Positions 24,610 through 55,909 of a DNA stretch of 64,000 bases are shown here, piece by piece. The DNA comes from Odobenus rosmarus divergens (lineage: Eukaryota; Chordata; Mammalia; Carnivora; Odobenidae): assembly GCF_000321225.1 (NCBI RefSeq), contig NW_004450322.1, positions 86,738 to 150,737 on the forward strand, given 5' to 3'. Position 1 is the stretch's first letter, and each line of letters begins with the position of its first letter. The translations under genes and the position numbers were made by a program. The notes below the pieces were generated by a model. The model did no database searches. It was not told the DNA's origin and worked only from the letters and a program-made list of their open reading frames with translations.

Positions 24610-26985
24610 TTCTCTGGTTTGGGTGGTAGAGAATGCTCAGGCTTCAAAATCACCAGTGTGGAGACCTCAGGCAAGTTCTGAAACTCTCTAAGCCCCATTT
24701 CAGCTTTGCTGAAGAACGGATAGTATATGCGTCCTAATTGGGGCCTGAGCATATGTTGAGGGTGAAAGGGTATCGATTTTGTACTGGGGGTAGGGGGAAT
24801 TTTTAGCTCCTCTCGGGGGTTTCTGCCCCAGAATCCTCCTGCTTGCCTTGAGACTGGGCTGTTGCAAATCTCTGCAGTTGAAATCTTTTCTGGAACAGTT
24901 ACCCAAAACCTGCTTAGACCCTTGCAGCAACAGGAATGCGGAGATAAAAAGTGCAGATATTAAAGATCTCTCTGGCCCTGGGTCATCTCTGATTTAGGAA
25001 GTAAACGAGATGGTGTGTCCCAGACGAGCAAAGCAGTGACAAGGCAAAGAGATAAACTAAGTAATGGAGGCCACTGCAGGTGTCCAGGGAGGAGCTTACT
25101 TAGGTCTATCAAGTCGCTGAGTTCTGACCACAGAAGTTGACTTTTTTTAACCTCGGCAGCTTCTTGAGGATAGTTCTGTTTGCCCCTGCCTTTTGAGAAA
25201 ATGGGGGCTCAGTAAATGAGATCCCTTCCCCAGGTCACAGAGTCAGTAAATGGAAAAATTATGATTTGCTTTTGTGTCCATACTAATTCACCAACTTCTT
25301 CTTGCCTAGGTTAGTGCTCTGCATTCCCAGTAATTAGGTTGGTTGGCTCCAGGGCCCTAGCCAGCCTCCTGCCTTCTGGGTCCTCCTCCCTCACACCTCA
25401 TCCCTTAGCCCCATGGGCTGGGTCCTGAGCTTGATCCTGACTCTGTTCTCCCAGGAGGCATTTGGCAAACAGGCCCGCACCAGCTGCGTGACTGTGGGCA
25501 AGTGACTGAGTTCTCCGAGCCTTTTTTTTTCTTTTTTCTTACTTGTGATGGGGGCATGAGGTTATCTCGTTCGTGGGCATTGTTGGGATTAGACAAAGCC
25601 CTTTACCCTGTGATTGACGGGCAGTGAGCTCTTGGTAGATGCTGGGGAGGGAGCTCCTGTCTTCTTGCCTAGTGTCAGAGTGTGACAGGGGCCAAGATGG
25701 AACCTTAGGTACACTGGGGGTGCTCAGTGTGATGGGGGGGGTCAGAAAAGGCCCAGTGTAGGAGGACAGTGGCTTAGGAGAGCATTGGTGGTGAGGGGAA
25801 ATGGTCGAGGGTCCTGTTGTCTCTGGCATGTGGATCCAGTCACACACAGATTTCACTCCCACAGCAGGCTCTGTCTATTGTTCTGACTCTGGGACCCAGT
25901 ATGTGATGCTTGGCAGGTTAACTTGACCTCATGAGCTCAGGTTTTCTCATTTGTCTGGCAAGGGTGCTCAACCCTGCCTTGCAGGGTCAGGACCATGGAG
26001 GGGAGGAAATGTGATAACACCGGGCGGCGGCAGCCTAGGCTTCATGGTCAGCAGATCCTGGTCCGGGCCCCGCTTGGCCACTGTGTTTGTGGGAACCTCG
26101 GTCAAGTCACCACATGTCCCCGAGTGAACTTTTTTTCCTCCAGTGTGAATTGGGGGATGTTATTGGTAGATAGTAGTCCAGATCTCACAGAGACGCCCTG
26201 AGGACAAAGTGAGGCAAGGCTCATAAAGTGCTTACTTAGTATGACATTTGGCACAGGGAGGATTCCTGATAAATATTCATCCACCATTATCGTTAATCTG
26301 TTTAAGGGGCTCCATGTGCAGACAGGGCTTGGGAAGTGTGTGTGTTGTCTCTCCCCGTGACCTCTTTCGTTGGCCTGGGCCTTTCCCCTCCCAGAGCTGG
26401 GGGGAAGGGGTGCGGTGGGCTTTGGAAAATTCTCTTCCCTGGGCCCCTCTGGGGACTGGGTCTCTGGCAAGGAGTCTCCCGCCATCATGCCACCCTGCTG
26501 GAAGCCTAAGCCGCGTTTCCCTCCTGAGCCCCCGTCACCGGGGTTAAGGGGGAGGAGAACGGCTGCTTGTTGTTGCCTGCCTGCTCTGTGTCAGGCTCTG
26601 TGGTCTGGGCTCTCTTTCGTCACTTCAGCAACTCCGTGGGGTAGGTAAGTGGCCCTGTCAGCCCTGTTGCACAGGTGAGGGAACCGAGCCCACAGCGCTT
26701 AAATGAGGTCTGTCAAGGAGTGGCAAGGTCTGACCTGAGCCTACAGCCTCCTCTGACTTTCCCACAAGGACATTCTTCATGTCACTCCTCTCACCCCGCA
26801 GGACTGGAGTCTCTCCCTCATGCTGGGCTGGGGAGAAAGGCGAATGGCCTAGTGGTCAGCAGCATGGATTGCAAGCCAGACCACCTGGGTTCAGATCTTA
26901 GCTCTGACAGCTGTGTGACCCTGGGCAAGTCACCTCACCTCTCTGTACCTGCCTCCTCTTCCGTAAAACGGAGATACCAGCCCTT
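24610..26985. mobile_element. Scattered MIR remnants in UBA1 intron 1
   Basis: MIR phrases occur at about 24610-24740 (CCTCAGGCAAGTTCTGAAAC), 25480-25570 (GACTGTGGGCAAGTGACTGA), 26030-26200, 26600-26760 (antisense) and, best preserved, 26845-26985 (TGTGTGACCCTGGGCAAGTC). The rest of the stretch shows no gene. Confidence 0.75.
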
Positions 26986-27017
26986 AAGTCTGCCCTTCCC
27001 CCGACAGTCACCACTAA

Positions 27018-41626
<14,609 letters not shown>

Positions 41627-41820
41627 CCCCCGTCTACACGCAGTAGGCTGGCCCCAGTCCCGCCCCCCTCCAGCCCAGGGCTCCCTCCGGGCCTCTGGCA
41701 GTGGCCCAGCTAGCCATGCCTGGTGTTCCCTCCTCACCCCCCGCCCCGCACCCCTCTTGCCGCTGCTTTCTACCTTGTTTGGAACCTGGATCCTAATAAA
41801 GAATTATTAACCCAGATGTG
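41627..41820 (+). terminator. UBA1: UBA1 3' UTR and poly(A) signal
   Basis: A short 3' UTR of about 190 bases, C-rich, with AATAAA at 41795-41800. Cleavage is expected at about 41815. Confidence 0.88.
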
Positions 41821-41824
41821 GCAT

Positions 41825-43120
41825 GCCCTGGTGCTTCCAGGGAAGGGAGGGACTTCCGGAGCTGTCAGTTCAGGTGGTAGCCCAGAGGGTTCAGCCCCAC
41901 CCTAGCTGTGCCAGTTGCCTGGGCAGAGAAAAGGTGGGAATTGCCACTTCTTCCTCCCACCCTCCCCGCTTGGGAAGAGATGGAGGCACAGGGCACAGGT
42001 ACCTGGGTCCGTGTGACTGTATTTGAGCTGGATTCAAATTCCACCTTGTCCGGCTCCAGCTCCTAACTCCCTGCCGTGTTGAGTTTGAGAGGTAGTAGTC
42101 GTGTTTGAGCAAGTCCTGTAACTTCTCTACCCTTGTTCCTTCTGTGAAGAAGAAAGCTAACTGCGACCCGTCAGCCAGGGCTTGGTCAGCATGGCTTATG
42201 TCCTGGCCGGTGGGGGGACAGATGCCTTCCCATCTGGCTTAAAGCACTGAGCTCCTGGACAAGTCTTTATCATCAGTGGTTCCTGTGGTGCCCTTGTTCA
42301 ACTTCCCAGCTGCAGGGGGGGCCTAAACAACTCCGTTGGACTGAGGAATGTCCGTAACTATGTAGACTTTGCAGTTTTTAATGAAAATATTTCACTAAGA
42401 ACATCTGCGGAGGAAAAGCCCCTTTCCCACTCCACCCTGCTCCCCCTCAGGCCTGGTCTGCTTGTCCCGAGGCGGCCTACCTTTGAGAAGAGAGACAGCT
42501 GTGGGTTGTTGATTAGTTAGAGCAGGCTCAGCACGGCACCCCCCTCCCCGGCCCCCCACAGGACTGCAGGGCTGCCTATGCTTGTCCTTGGTCTTGACGG
42601 AACACTCCAGACAGTTGAAAGCACCAATCAGACTGGCCACCTGATGCCTGGGGATGCCACTCATATCTCTTCCCTCACCCAGCCAGAAGCCCAACTTCTT
42701 CCTCCCACTTGGAAACAGACCCCTCATTCCTTCATTCAGACCTGGGTACTGGGAATAGCACAGCCTATTCCTGAACCTGGCCTGACACTCATCACAGCCT
42801 GCCCCCACATCTGCTGCCTCCTGAGCGAGCTCCAGACCCCAGGCACAATGTATGCCCTTGTCCACTTCCCTCTCGTGATTATTTTTTTCCTTGGCCTACT
42901 CTGCTTGGGTGATCTCATCCTTCCATACTTCCTTTTTATTCCCCTCCAGGACATTGGGGACTGAAGTGCTTTACCTCTGGTGTCTATTTAGTGGTGATGC
43001 TAACTGCTTAGGTCAAGTGGAGAGGTTTTCCCTCCAGAGATACTTTCCCATTGCTGCTCAAGAGTACCCCCCAAACACTCCACACCTTTGTCCACTGTTG
43101 CTACCATCCGAGACTCAAAC
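41825..43120. other. UBA1-CDK16 spacer, no gene seen
   Basis: Moderate-GC DNA without a recognised repeat or a supported gene. Short open frames (for example 42578-42964) lack splice context or protein-like features. Confidence 0.5.
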
Positions 43121-43130
43121 ACAAACTTTT

Positions 43131-43325
43131 TTTTTTTAAAGATTTTATTTATTTATTTGACAGAGACACAGCGATAGAAGGAACACAAGCAGGGGGAGTG
43201 GGAGAGGGAGAAGCAGGCTTCCCGCTGAGCAGGGAGCCCAATGCTGCTGGGCTCGATCCCAGGACCCTGGGATCATGACCCGAGCCGAAGGCAGACGCTT
43301 AACGACTGAGCCACCCAGGCGCCCC
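43131..43325 (-). mobile_element. SINEC, antisense
   Basis: T-run, AAAGATTTTATTTATTTATT, and a head ending GAGCCACCCAGGCGCCCC. The duplicates AACACAAACTTTTT flank it at about 43117 and 43327. Confidence 0.95.
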
Positions 43326-43689
43326 GAACACAAACTTTTTCTGCGCCCTTTCTCTACTATCCCAGCTCCTTGTCCACTATCTCCCCCATTACAGCTCTTG
43401 ATTCTCCAGACACTTTTGTCCCTTTGTTCACCACCCCAGCTCCTGGATCACCTTCCTACCTCATTCGTACCTGAAACACTTCTTTATCAAGAACAGCTTC
43501 AGCAGGAACCCTGGAATCCTGGTTGTGTCTTAGTTCTCCCACATGTGCTATTTTCTGTCCTGTTTGGCTACCATTGTAACACCAACAAGACAGAAGACCA
43601 GAGTTCTTCGGGTCACTTCACTGAGCCCCCTGCACCGGGCAGGCAAGCACAAAGAAAAGGGTGTACACGGTTGTCTCTTTTCTTGACCT

Positions 43690-44220
43690 AGAGCTATTTG
43701 CCATCAAACATTTGCCATAACATTTGCTGAGGGCTTACTATGGACCAGGCACTATCCTGGGCATTGGAGACAGCAATGGATCAAAAAAAAAAAAAAAAAA
43801 AAAAATCCCTGCCTTGAGGCCTGTGGGTGTGTTGGGGGGGGAGGGTTATGTTCTGCTAGGGTGAGACCCAGAATAGACAAACACAAGTAAATTTTAAGAA
43901 GTTGACCGGTGTTATTCAAAAGGTCTGTAGGGCCAGGTCTGGGGGTCTCAAATGATGGGGGTGCAGGTAGGCACTTTTAAATAGGGCATTCAGGGAAGGC
44001 TTCATGAAGGTGACATTGAAGCAAGGACTTGGAAGAAGTGAAGGGATGAAGCATGTGGGTATCTAGAAGAATATTCCTGGCCGAGGGAACAGCAAGTGCA
44101 AAGTCCCTGAGGCTGGATTGTGCCTGCTTTATTCAGAAACAGCTTGAAGGGAACAAATACGTCTGGAGTGGAGTGAGAGGAAGAAGGGTAGGAAATGAGA
44201 ATGAGGTCAGGGAAGTGATG
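43690..44220 (-). mobile_element. L2 LINE 3' fragment, antisense
   Basis: Begins CATTTGCTGAGGGCTTACTA and continues CAGGCACTATCCTGGGCATT, AGGGAAGGCTTCATGAAGG, AACAGCAAGTGCAAAGTCC and TGGAGTGGAGTGAGAGG. An A-run of about 24 at 43783 interrupts it. Confidence 0.8.
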
Positions 44221-44834
44221 GACCTGGTGGTCTAGCCCGCGGTGGACTTCTGTCTTCGTCAAGTATTTGCACTCCCATCATGCTCTGGTAATCCTCGCTA
44301 GTATGAACCTTACTGAGAACTCTAACCGGTGTGATCAAGGCTGCCATAAAAGGAAGCCCAGAAGAGGCGGGGAAGCTGGCTTTGGACTGGGGTGCAATGT
44401 AAAGATGTCCCAGAAGGCCTGCCAAAAGCTGCCGCCATTTGAGCTGGGCTTGCTCATATTGTGTAGAGAGTTTTCCAGGCATAGAGGAGTGAGGGCTTAG
44501 GTGTGCTGGCAGTGCTTGACACACAACAGGCGCGCAATAAATACAACAGAAAACCGCAGACCTGGGGAAAACCACGGCGGGGCTCCGGCAGGCAAGAGGG
44601 AGCTGAGAGGCGGCAGGCGAGAAAACCCAATTCAGGGTGCATACGCAAATGCTCGCGTGAGGCGGTAACGAGGTCTCCCTCCGTCCTAAAGGCCCAAGCA
44701 TGCGCAGTAACGCACCCTCCCCTCTAAAGGTCCGCCTTTCTTTTCTCAGCCTAGGCTCCACCCCGTGAGTCTTGCTGCGGGGCGGGGGGGAATGGGAAGG
44801 GTTAGAGGCGGGACGAAAGACGATTGAACGCTCT

Positions 44835-45282
44835 TTTGACCAATAACCTTGCGGAATATTCGGCCTATAGTGAGAGAGGCACTCAGAACAAAAAGAAGTG
44901 CCCGCCCCTGGCGCCGAAAGCCAATGAAAATCTGGCAGAGGCGTGGTACGGGGCAGTGAAATCACGCCTCTTCAGCTCAGCAACGCCCTTCATTCTTGCG
45001 CTGCCTCACCCCAGGGGGCAAATCCGATTGGCTGGGCGACAACCTCAAAGGGCGGGGCCGCACACGTTCACAGTGGGAATGAGCTAGCGGAGGGGGGGGG
45101 AGCTGGGCGGGGCTAGACTCTGTCCTAAGGGGGTAAAGGCCAATGATTCTCCAGGCCGCCTCTCCTAGAAAAGTCATCTTCTCGCGAACCTTTAAATTTC
45201 CTGCCTTCTGAGGCACCTCAAGGGACTCCGACTGACTGCCTCATCTGTCTTTTTCCTCCTTGCAAAAGTCCCGTTTGCCACC
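44835..45282 (+). promoter_or_regulatory. CDK16: Distal CDK16 promoter with four CCAAT boxes
   Basis: CCAAT boxes lie at 44840, 44921, 45027 (as ATTGG) and 45140, spaced 81, 106 and 113 bases apart. GC boxes (GGGCGGGGC) lie near 45052 and 45107. This is a typical NF-Y/Sp TATA-less promoter. It lies just before an ATG in a good context (GCCACCATGG at 45277). Transcription from here is inferred. Confidence 0.6.
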
Positions 45283-45519
45283 ATGGGGATGTACCAAGTG
45301 AGACCAAGTAGGGGGACCGAGTGGTGACCGGCACGCTGGTTACTGGCTGCTGCCCACTTCGGCGCTAGCAAACTTCTAACAAGATCGGAACTGAGTACTA
45401 AGCAACCTTTACATTTCCCCTTGGCGCCGTTCCAGGGCTGGCGCCACATTCCCCGGTGGGCGCGCAATGGCCGCGCCCCCTCCCGCTGCGGACGGGTCTT
45501 TTGGTACATGCAGTCCGAG
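45283..45519 (+). other. CDK16: Candidate distal 5' coding exons of CDK16
   Basis: ATG at 45283 starts MGMYQ and meets a GTGAGA donor at 45298. A 138-base intron follows, with a TACTAAG branch-like site at 45395 and acceptor GCCGTTCCAG. The second exon, 45436-45519, continues in phase 0 through GWRHIPRWARN to MQSE and ends at a GTGAGT donor. Spliced to 50404 it reads VA then the usual MDRMKK start, in frame. Starting at the inner ATG (45508) would add six residues (MQSEVA), giving 502, a CDK16 isoform length I recall. The longer start is inference. If the intron is kept, ATG 45283 opens only a 14-codon frame. Confidence 0.55.
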
Positions 45520-45539
45520 GTGAGTCCCCTCCTTCCCAC

Positions 45540-45960
45540 TTCAGCCTTTTCGGCGCGTGCGTGCGCATGCGCGGAGCGCGGCGCGCGCGGCGGTTGGGCC
45601 GTTGGGTGTTCGGCCCTGGGATCCGCCGCGTCTCCGCAAGCAGTCGGCTCTGAGCCGCGAGCCGCCGTGAGCTCTCGGATTCGAGCGGGCGCCAGCGAGC
45701 CCGGGGGCATCGCCCGCAGCGGCCAAGCTCATGGCCGGCTGAGCGGGACGCCGCCTCCGCCTCAACCACCGCCGCCGCCGCCGCCTCCTCCTCCTCAGCC
45801 GGCGGCGGCCCGGGCCCAGCAGCCATGGCCGAAGACTACTGGGACGGGCGCCTGCGGCGAACAGGAGGAGAAGGAGGTCGCGCGGCCTCAGCCAGGGCCG
45901 CCGCCCCAGGCGCCGCCGCGCCGGCCCCGCGGCGCTGAGGTTGCTCGCGCGCCCCCGCCG
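45540..45960 (+). promoter_or_regulatory. CDK16: CDK16 CpG promoter and first exon
   Basis: An NRF1 palindrome, TGCGCATGCGCG, lies at 45562-45573 in extremely CpG-rich DNA. The exon ends at a GTGAGC donor at 45961. It carries an upstream frame, ATG 45825 to TGA 45936 (37 residues, starting MAEDYWDGRLRR), in a GCCATGG context, which would precede the main start once spliced to 50404. The frame in phase with CDK16 is open through the whole exon and encodes a Pro-rich stretch, without an ATG after 45508. Confidence 0.7.
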
Positions 45961-46244
45961 GTGAGCGCGTACCCGAGACGTGGGGTGGGGGCCGCCCTTC
46001 CTCTTGCAGAACCAACCCAGACCCCGGGCGGTGCCCAGGGGTCTGGGCTGCACCGCTGGCATGTGCCCCCTCCCCCAGCGAGTTTCCCAGAGTGCACCGG
46101 GGCGGGGGTCATTCGGGGCCTCCCTGACCTTGGCCCCGCCCTGGGCCCGGGCTTGGAACTGGGGATGGGCAGTCCTGTGGGTGCTAATGGGAAGCAGGGT
46201 GATCAAAGGACCAGAGGATGTGGAAGTGGGTGGTGAAAGGCTCG

Positions 46245-47960
46245 AGGTTCGCTAATGGCCTGAGCTGTGGAGGGGTCGGAGCATGTGCTAATAAGTCTTA
46301 CAGCTGTGTAGGGCTTGAGGCCCAGCGTCTGCTAATGGGGCGGGGGGGCAGTGAAGGGCTCCGACGGTGTCTGATAGGGGGGAGCATGTCAGAGGAATGC
46401 TGAGGTATGCAAACGGGGTTAAAGGTGTGGAGAGACCCCGTGTGTGTTAATGGGGGATAAGGTGGTAGAGATAGCAGAAGGTATGCTAATAGGATCAGGG
46501 CTCTGAAGCCCTGTGTGTGTGGTAATGAGCGTCAGGTTGGTGTTAATACTGTGTATTTGCCCATGAGGGACTGCAGCATGCGGGGGTCCAGAGAGTGCTC
46601 ATGGAGGTCAGGGTAGTGGAAGAACTCGAATGTTGAGAGTGTGCTAATGGGGGTCATAGCTGTAGAGGGTACGTGCGTGTGTTAATAAAGGTCTGGGTAG
46701 TGTGAGGCCCAGGATATGCTAATGGGGACAGAGTGGTGGAAGACCTGAGCCTGTGCTACTGGGTACCAGAAGTTAGGAATATATGTGCGGTGGGAGGGCA
46801 CAGTGGTGAGGGAAATGTCTTAGCACTGTAAGAGATTCAGTATATTAAGGATCAAGATGATGTGAGGCCAGTGTGTGTGTGTGTGTGTCCGTGTCCATGT
46901 CCATGAGGACAGGGGATGTGAGACTCCAGGATGCGATAAGGGACAGTTATATGTGAAGTTCTAGTGACCGTTGATATGGGTTTAGAGCCTTGGAGGTCCT
47001 TAAATGTGTGCCATTGGGGGAAGAGTCAGAGCAGTATGGGGTCTGGAAAATGCTGGCGTCAGAACATTGTGAAGACAGTGTATGCTTGTGTCCACGGGGG
47101 ACTGGGGTGTGTTGAGGTTCCAGGGGGTGCAGTAAGGAGGATCGGGGTTGTGAAGGGATTCAAATGTGAACCAACAGGCATTATAGGTGTGGAGGAGTTG
47201 AAGCAAAGAGAAATAAAGGACAGGAATATGTGAAGGTCTAGGTGTGATAAAGTGGATTTAGAACCATGGAGGGCTGAAGTGTGTGCTAATGGGGCTCCAG
47301 GCTGAATGAAGACCTGTGTGCGCTAATGAGGGTCAGGCCATTATAGAACACTGTGTTTGTGTGTCCCTGGGGAATGGGGCTGAGTAAGGGTTCAGGGTGT
47401 GCTAATGGGGAGGCACTGTGAGAGGCCCAGTGTGTGCTAATAGAGGTCAGGGTGAAGTGAAGGTCCAGCTTGTGCTGATGGGAGGTGGTGGGGACAGGGT
47501 AGTGAGAGGACCAGAATATGGGTTTAATGATGGTTATAGCTGTCGAGGGGTCTGAGTGTGGGCAAAAACAGTCAGGTCAGGGATTGGCAAGTTTCACTTT
47601 GTGTTAATGAGATTCAGGGCAGTGTGAAGGTCCAGTGAGTGCTAATTTGGGTCAGCTGTAGAGGGTCCCAAGTGCATGTTAATAGGGGTCAGAATTATGC
47701 ATGGGGAACAGTGTGTTAATGGGGGTGAGTGCTTTGGAGAAGCTAACAGGCAGCTGGGCCTAGGAGGCGCCCAAGAATGTGGCGGTGAGCGTTAACTTAG
47801 AGGGGCCTGAGCCTATGCAAACAGAGTGCTCTGCTCTGCTGGGGCTTCCTATGCTGATGGGGGTTAGAAATAAATGGGGAAATTTCAGGTGCTGATAGTT
47901 AAAATGCAGAGAGGCCTTCTTGAGGGGCCTGTGTGTGCCTATGGGGGTCTGGAAGGGATG
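46245..47960 (+). repeat. CDK16: ~37-base degenerate minisatellite in CDK16 intron 1
   Basis: Units resembling GTGTGCTAATGGGGGTCAGG then GTNGTGNAGGNCC repeat from about 46250. Cores start near 46251, 46287, 46331, 46446, 46484, 46521, 46643, 46681, 46717, 47285, 47322, 47401, 47436, 47474, 47604, 47641, 47679 and 47715, with spacings mostly 35-38. The + strand is G/T-rich and C-poor. No interspersed family fits. Confidence 0.82.
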
Positions 47961-49064
47961 AGGATGGTGTGTTCTTGGTGGGAGTTGTGTGGTGACTGTG
48001 TCCTCAGTGGACAGTGTGGTGTGAGGTGATGAGTGCCCTTGGGTGTGAGAGTATTCTGAGGAAGGGTGTATGTCGTCGGGGGTCAGGAAGGACAAATGCC
48101 CTTTTTTTTTTTTTTTTTTTTGAGTGGAGTTGTGTATCCAGTTTCTTGTTCCTTCCTTCACTATTCTGAAATCTAAAAAGCTCAGAAAATGGAAATAATA
48201 ATATTTAAAAGTTTTACTGTATATTAATGTTCAAGTGTCTCTGTTCACAAAGGTCTGCCCAGGGCACCCCTGCTGGGAATGTTGCGTGATACACAGATTT
48301 TGTATCCTGTCTTCCTAAAATCCCCAAAAAACTGAACTCTGGAACATGTCCAGCCCTTGGAGTTTCCAGTTAGAGGTCATGGACCCTGGCTCCTTCTGGC
48401 TCCCTCCTCATCTTCCATCCAGCCCTACTTACTTTCCCCCCAGATGCCCCATTCCCTGCCACAACAGGCAAAGCCGGCTGGGTATTCGTACCATGGATGC
48501 AAGACTGCCTTTGGGGCTGGCCATGCTTCTCCTTCTTCAGCTTCAGGTCCAGTGTACGGCCTACTGGGTCAGGATTTTTTTTGTTATCCTGGGTTCTCTG
48601 AATGGACCTCATCCTCTTTACTGGGGTCTTTCCGCTAGGCTGGCCCCTCTGCTCCTCCTGGGGGTGGTGAGGCCAGGCAAGCGGAAGCAGGGTGTGAGGA
48701 CCAGTGGGGTAAGCACCTGATTTCAAGGTAACAGATGACCCACTTCTCTCCTCGAATCCAGCCCCAGCCTCATCCTCCCACCTCCTATCTAGCTCCACTT
48801 CCCTTGGGCCCAGGGCCATCTTGGGCCCTGCTGTGAGTCCAGATGGTTCCTAGGCCAGGTCTTTCCCCCTCCTTGCTGGCCTGGAGCCCAGGAGGAAGCA
48901 GAAGAAGGCCAGCCTAAGCCTTTTGGTGGCCCTGTTCCCTCCAGCAGCCCCATCTAGGTCATCTTCCTGCCGATGCTAGTGTCCCTGGGCCACGTTTTCT
49001 GGAGTTGTTCACGGGTAGCAAACTTACCCTGCCCATCCTGGTAGAGATTGGTCTTAGGCCCTCA

Positions 49065-49640
49065 GCCCCCTGATTCATTAATTTCTGCCGTAAGCACTTT
49101 TTGAGCGTCTACTCTGTGTCAGTCACTGTTCCAGGTCCTCAGGATATAGCCGTGACCTAAACAGACAGAAATCTACCCTGGCGGAGCTGATCTTCTAGTT
49201 ATGGCGGTGAGGAGACAGACAGTTAAGAATATAGAAACCAATAAGTAGCTGGTATCATTTCCGAGGAGTTGATAAGTGCTGGGGGGATAATTTGGCAAAG
49301 TGAGGGGGAGCTCAGTGTGGTTGAGATTTTAAATAGGGTTATTTGTGGAGGGTTATCCATGAAAAAGGTATTTGAGCAAGGGTCCGAAGGGGGTGAGGGA
49401 GTGAGCTATTTTGAAATCTGGGGGAAGGGTATTTCACATACCAGGAACAGCCAGTTGCAAAGGCCCTAAGGTGGGACTGCTGGGTGTGGTTGCAAAACAA
49501 CTAGCAATGGTTGAGGGGGAGGTGAAGCCAGAGAGATAATAGGGGTGAATAGGGTGAGACCTTGTGGACCACCCTTGAGGACTGGGACATTTATTTGGGG
49601 TGATAAGGGAGATGTGCACTCTCAAGTAGAGGAGAAATGA
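49065..49640 (-). mobile_element. L2 LINE 3' fragment, antisense
   Basis: Phrases TTGAGCGTCTACTCTGTGTC, CACTGTTCCAGGTCCTCAGG, GCTGATCTTCTAGTTATGG, GATAAGTGCTGGGGG and AAAGGCCCTAAGGTGGG are the reverse of the L2 end. It lies in CDK16 intron 1. The stretch before it (47960-49060) shows only a T-run at 48102 and no gene. Confidence 0.78.
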
Positions 49641-49944
49641 GGCTAGGCCTGGCTTATAAAAGTCTGAGTGGGACCCATCGGGTCCCAACCTGATTGAAAC
49701 TTTCTAGCGGCCCTCAGGACAGCTGGTGTCTATTGAGATTCCCCCCTCCAGAACCTACCCAGTGGTTGGGTCTGGGTAGGACTCCCCTCTCTGTACACCC
49801 CTCACTTGAGTAGACCAGTGGGGTAGTCCACTTACCAGTGGGGTAGTGACAATGGTTGCTGGGGAAGGCGGGCGGGTCCTTGTGGTTGTGGGGAGCATTC
49901 TGCCTTGGCAGTTGGGGGTGATGTGGGGCTGGTGCCGGCGGAGT

Positions 49945-50160
49945 ATGCCATTCTCTGGGCAAGCCCGGGGTCGTATTGGTGGCCCCTCGGTCCTGGGCGA
50001 GCCGCTTGCCCCACCCACAGCTGGGCCCATCACCACTGCTGCACCTGAGAATGCCTGCTGTGGAGGTCTTTGTTCCCACAGTGAGGCTGCTCGCATAGAG
50101 GCCAACAGTGCACCAGTTGGGCCCTTGCCTTCAGCCAGCCACCCAGGCCTCAACTCCCAG
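49945..50160 (+). other. CDK16: Candidate alternative first coding exon of CDK16 (570-residue form)
   Basis: ATG at 49945 opens 72 codons (MPFSGQARGRIGGPS...) ending at CCCAG before a GTGCGC donor at 50161, in phase 0. Spliced to 50404 it adds VA and then the standard start, giving 570 residues. That equals the length of a human CDK16 isoform as I recall it. Cys- and Ala-rich, with no known domain. No CpG promoter lies right before it. Confidence 0.55.
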
Positions 50161-50409
50161 GTGCGCTACTTAGGAGCAGGGTCCCCAGGGGCTGGCTTTA
50201 GGTGGGCAGGCACTGACAAGGGTCCCCATCTATGCCAGGTTTCCGGGAATCCCGAGTGGTTCAGGCCTCCACAGTGGTTGGGTGGGCACTGACACAAGTT
50301 CACGTCAGTGTACCTCACTAAGTTGTCTTGGGCTTTGGGGGGCCCGTGGTGGTCAGGCAGGTGCTAACGTGGGACCCATTCCCATCTATTCCCCCCTGCT
50401 CAGGTCGCC

Positions 50410-55909
<5,500 letters not shown>

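Noticed and set aside
45541..46206. 221-codon minus-strand frame over the CDK16 CpG exon
   Set aside because: Arg/Pro/Ala-rich translation of GC-rich DNA opposite a first exon; no start context or conserved motif.
46245..47960. Regularly spaced repeats as a CRISPR array
   Set aside because: Mammalian DNA; the units are tandem and degenerate with no identical repeats and unique spacers.
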